Assembly (NCBI GenBank): GCA_037013685.1
Contig: CM072890.1
Coordinates: forward strand, 11,733,043-11,797,042
DNA from: Acridotheres tristis
Lineage: Eukaryota; Chordata; Aves; Passeriformes; Sturnidae
Length of the DNA stretch: 64,000 bases
Direction of reading: 5' to 3'
The number at the start of each line of letters is the position of its first letter. Within the stretch, counting starts at the first letter, position 1. Position numbers and translations under genes: made by a program. The notes under the pieces are model-generated. The model worked only from the letters and a program-made list of their open reading frames with translations. It was not told the origin of the DNA and searched no databases. Below are positions 60,575 to 64,000 of this stretch, piece after piece.

Positions 60575-62195
60575 AGCGAGCCTCTCCTGCTTCTTTGTGA
60601 GAGGAGGTTTATACATGCTTCAAAAAAGCTGTTTCCCCCTTACTAAAAATTAATTAAGAAACCTCTAATTTTTACAGAAAATTTCTGTATCTTTTCTGAC
60701 AATACTGTAATGTATTACAGCAAGCCTTTCCAACCCCCCAGATCTGTTAGTTCTTAATTTGATGCCATACAAATTTGGGTTTAATGCTTATTTATCAAAA
60801 GGAATTTCCCATGTTTAAATGAGAAAATATCTGTGGGGATCTTAAGGCCATTCCTGACCAAGTGCCTGACTAGGGATATCTCTACTTATTGATGTTACAG
60901 AAATGAAAAAAAATTATGCAGGGTAAATAGCATAATTTCTGAAGTAAAAAAAGTGTGAAGTGCTGTTTCTACATAAATGTCTCCAATATCTATGGTATAA
61001 AAATAGATTATTTCAAGTATCCAGCTTCTGATATTTATAACTTCTGTCATGTGAAATGATGTAAATTCATATTACATACAGCATACACTGAAATCTGGAA
61101 TATTTGGATTGAAGTATAGCTTTTGCTTACCTTTGGATTGTAGAGGGTCATTTCGGAACCTTACTAATTTAAAATAGCAAAATGTTATAGCTTTGTTCTT
61201 AGAACAACCTTTACAGAATAGATGGTAAGTGCAGGTGTAGCTAATTCTTTACTAAAATGGCAAACCTTTCCTAGGCACATCCTCACAGCATTTTATCCTA
61301 CTATTTAAGAACTATTAATTCTTCATCTTCATAGCAGTCTCAAATTAATATTTGCATAAAATTCTTCAGATCATTTCATTATTTTGTTTAATAGAGTTTG
61401 CCTCTTAAGATTACAGTCTTTTCCATTAAATTGCAAATTATGCAAACAAAGTACGCCTACTTAAGTTTGGCAATCCTGCATTGCCAAATGACTATTGTTT
61501 CACTGTTCATTTCCTCAGAGGATTACTTTTTAAATTAGTGAACTAAAATGAAAAACGTGCATGTTTCTCTTCTCTTGTTTGTAACCCATAATTTTCCTAA
61601 GGCCAATTTAAGGTATATTGTCTTTGAGAATGACATTAAATTAGACCTCAGTCATCTGCTTCCTGTCACTTTCTATTATTTTGTACTTGTTCATCAATCC
61701 TTGGGGGAAATCAAAGCCTGTGTGGCTCCCATTTGAATCTGCATAATTCTCAGTGATGGCTGGGTCAGGAGGTGCCTCCCCATGATATTTAAATTTCTAC
61801 CATAACTGGAGCCATTAACCCTTCCATGACATGGTCATTCTCATAATCTTGTTAGTATGTATGTGTTATTCATTTAGATATTTTCAATGTTAAACTTAAT
61901 TCTAGATTATGATATTTTGATGTTGACAATAATGTCAACGGAGTTTTATAATGCTTGTATGGTCTTATTCATATATGTACCTGTTCTTAGGCCATTCTAA
62001 CTTCAGTTGGCAGCAATTTTTAGAAAGATTCTTTATTCTTTTCCTTCTGTTCTGAAAATAATCTAAATATTAATTTGGTTTCTTAACATGCAAGCTATTT
62101 TGCTGCCAGAAGTTCACTTCTGGTCGTATTTAAGTGCTACTTGTGGAATTCAGAGTAACCAAAGCTGTCTCTGGAGAGAGTGTCCCCTCTGGCAG
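59614..62195. other. Intronic, with an ATT microsatellite
   Basis: GC-rich to about 59760, then AT-rich. The microsatellite at 60520 is listed separately. No other recognised element. Confidence 0.5.
60520..60573 (+). repeat. ATT trinucleotide microsatellite, about 18 copies
   Basis: Perfect ATT units. Because the unit is three bases it produces a Tyr run on one strand and an Asn run on the other. Neither is a gene. Confidence 0.97.
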
Positions 62196-62276
62196 CTGTG
62201 CTGGCCCTGCAGCAGTGCAGGAGTGGAAGAGGAAAGAACGGCCACGCACCACTGCTCACTCCCACCACAGCTCCAG
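62196..62276 (+). other. Candidate exon, 81 bp
   Basis: The acceptor GTCCCCTCTGGCAG and donor CTCCAG/GTGATG are fair. One base is followed by CAGPAAVQEWKRKERPRTTA and HSHHSS and two bases, giving phase agreement with both 59301 and 62720. The peptide is basic and low-complexity, so coding status is uncertain. Confidence 0.3.
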
Positions 62277-62719
62277 GTGATGGGAAGGGCGAGAGGAATC
62301 AAATAATTTTATAGGTAAGGAGATGGGAATGAGTCGTTTTACTGGAAAATCTGACAAGAAGAGACACGGAAAGGTAGAAGGACCCTGTAACGCAGGAACA
62401 TGGCATGGCAGCAGCTGATCCTTCCCTGAATAATCACACCCAGTGAATGCTGGTCTCTGTTACCTGTCCTGGCTGAATTTTCACAATTATTGTCTTGGCT
62501 TCCACTCTGAGTGCCCAGAGAAAGGCTCTCCATAGCTTCTGCAGTTTGTCAGGTCTATTATATCTATTGGTTTTAGAAGATGCTGCGGCAAGTTCAAATC
62601 CTCGCCCTTTTAATTCAAGACAAATCTGTGTTCATTTTAAACTGCTGTGTGTTTGTTATCTTTGTGAATGCAGTACGTGGTGCTGAGGTTTCAAAAGCTC
62701 TACCCCTTTCTGTCTCCAG
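62277..62719. other. Intronic
   Basis: Short intron or part of a longer one. It contains a tRNA B-box-like GTTCAAATCC at 62594, without a matching A box or cloverleaf. It ends in the acceptor tract of the next exon. Confidence 0.45.
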
Positions 62720-62830
62720 GCAAAGTAAATCAGGCTGGAAATCCTTCCATCCACCAGATTCTGAATCATTCAAATCTGCTGAGAAAGAAGCAGATTTTTT
62801 TGCAACCATCAGCCCAGAGATCTCAGTCAG
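62720..62830 (+). CDS. DCDC1: Coding exon of the plus-strand gene (inferred DCDC1), 111 bp
   Basis: The acceptor CTACCCCTTTCTGTCTCCAG (AG 62718-62719) and donor ATCTCAGTCAG/GTATCT are both good. One base is followed by 36 codons, including QSKSGWKSFHPPDSESFKSA and EKEADFFATISPEISV, with two bases left. The start phase matches the end of 59301 (and of the 62196 candidate). The segment is hydrophilic and rich in Ser, Glu and Lys, as in a linker. An alternative frame is also open but is less protein-like. The reverse strand is open for 169 codons without splice sites and is treated as a shadow. The gene continues beyond the window. Confidence 0.6.
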
Positions 62831-63160
62831 GTATCTGAACATGGCACCATTCTCACCTCGGCCATGGCTCGTACCTTGCTCAACGTATTGACAGAATCTT
62901 TCAGACAATGAAGCAAGCCCTGAGCTCCCTGGTGCACACACAGACCCGGATTCTCCTGAGTGTGTCTGGTTTGCACTCTGGGCTGTCAGGGGGATGTTAC
63001 AGCTCTGGTTTTCCACGTAGCCCGGGGCCCTGCATTGCTGCAGCCTGCGCCAGCTGGCAGAGCCTCCCCAGGGACCACTGCAGCCTGGGCTCTGGAGCTC
63101 CCTGTCCTTCCCCAGGCAAAGCACACAGGCTGGGCAGGGTGGGCACTGAACGGCTGGAAA

Positions 63161-63310
63161 TCATCCTTCCAGGGAAAATCATCTTTCCAGGGAAATCATC
63201 TTTCCAGGGAAAATCATCTTTCCAGGGAAATCATCTTTCCAGGGAAATCATCCTTCCAGGGAAAATCATCTTTCCGGGAAAATCATCTTTCCAGGGAAAA
63301 TCATCTTTCT
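63161..63310 (+). repeat. 17/18-bp minisatellite, 9 copies
   Basis: Units are TCATCTTTCCAGGGAAA, with one-base length variants (extra A) and single-base changes (CCTTCC, TTCCGGG). It sits in the intron after 62830. Confidence 0.95.
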
Positions 63311-63464
63311 TTGGGTTCTGAGGGTGTCACGGTGGAGATAGCAGAGCAGAAAGAAGAAATATTTGGAAAGGTTTGTGTTTTTGGTCACGCTGTGCTCAGT
63401 GAATGACTCAAACACCAGTAATGACCACAAGCCTCTCATTTAGGGAACACCCTCCAGCTGCTTT

Positions 63465-63760
63465 TTGGGTTGCCACTCCACTTTTCCCCTGGATTTCTTC
63501 TCAGCAGCTGGTACAGTGCTATGTTTGAATTTACTGAGAATGACATTGATAACACACTGATGTTGGAGTTGTTGCCAGGCTCCTGCAGCCTCTTAGAGAG
63601 AAGATGAAGGAAACCCAAGGCTTCATCAGAGGGTTTTACCAAAGGGGCTTGGAGAAGGTCACAGGCATCCCAGCCACTGGTGACCTTTCCATTTGAAAGG
63701 ATCCCATGCCAGAGCTCCAGATAATACAGCAAAGTCTAAAGGCTTTGTAGGGCTGGATGT
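63465..63760 (+). mobile_element. Degenerate fragment of the ERVL-type LTR
   Basis: CAGCTGGTACAGTGCTATGT, GAATTTACTGAGAATGACAT and TGATAACACACTGATGTTGG match the 5' half of the LTR family seen at 33185. Later blocks (CCATGCCAGAG) are eroded. Plus orientation, ends approximate. Confidence 0.65.
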
Positions 63761-64000
63761 GAAACAAAAAATAATATTCTGGTGGCTCTGATCAGAGATG
63801 ATCCTTCCACTGTTCTGCTGCCTGACCCAGCTGGAAGAATTTCCTGTTTTTCAGCTCATGGGCCTGAGTGTTGTCTCTCTCAGCAGATATTGCCTCCTGT
63901 AGCCACAGCTCCTCAGTGCCTTTGGCTGGGGCATTTCCAGATCCTTCAAAAGCACTTTCTGCTGTCAACTCTCTCCATTTTTTAAATAGACTGATTTGTA
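63761..64000. other. Intronic, window end
   Basis: No supported feature. The plus open frame 63782-63985 has no splice or homology support. Confidence 0.45.

Noticed and set aside
60317..60616. Open frames with long Asn or Tyr runs
   Set aside because: Caused by the ATT microsatellite.
62580..62610. tRNA B-box-like GTTCAAATCC
   Set aside because: No A box at the right spacing and no cloverleaf can be folded from the flanks.
62615..63124. Minus-strand open frame of 169 codons
   Set aside because: It lies opposite a well-bounded plus exon (62720-62830) in GC-richer DNA and has no splice sites, so it is probably a shadow frame.

Overview
The window is from a bird genome, most likely a songbird, and not from a prokaryote. 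Evidence: CR1 LINE fragments in both orientations, several avian-type endogenous-retrovirus LTRs, a tandem array grown from the CR1 3' tail octamer, spliced coding exons bounded by GT/AG sites, and a vertebrate CpG island. Coding density is very low. Most open reading frames here are chance or repeat-driven.

Layout. At the left end (181-321, minus strand) is exon 2 of DNAJC24 (DPH4, a diphthamide-pathway J-domain protein), with the start codon, 36 codons and a clean splice donor. Its inferred non-coding exon 1 ends at 2165 in a CpG island (about 1380-2640). A 19-bp GC-rich minisatellite (1561-2151) starts 14 bp inside intron 1. In human 11p13 DNAJC24 lies head-to-head with DCDC1, so the plus-strand gene to the right is inferred to be DCDC1. 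I did not recognise it from its protein sequence. Splice-bounded plus-strand exons support a gene there: 10487-10533, 13021-13136, 46939-47102, 51810-51893, 56599-56700, 59164-59301 and 62720-62830. Weaker candidates are at 15757, 30977, 34649, 34865, 38229, 41458, 52083, 59505 and 62196. Reading phases agree from exon to exon along one possible chain. No doublecortin motif is visible in the exons seen, so the gene name rests on synteny.

The long introns carry the rest. They hold a 33-copy, 41-bp minisatellite (10709-12085), a CR1-tail satellite joined to LTR-like and CR1 sequence (22173-23095), and a 114-bp direct repeat pair (23583 and 24124). At 33185-34063 is an ERVL-type LTR broken by a complete 291-bp solo LTR with perfect 6-bp target duplications. 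Two diverged copies of another LTR family lie at 7444 and 35475. There are also CR1 copies, microsatellites, and a textbook zero-length acceptor/donor junction at 31974/31975 that looks like a recursive splice site in a roughly 25-kb intron.

How it fits together: a divergent promoter appears to serve a small housekeeping gene to the left and a very long, sparsely coding gene to the right. Everything from about 2.65 kb to 64 kb is read as the 5' part of that long gene, with repeats filling its introns. I saw no operon, CRISPR array, tRNA or rRNA gene.
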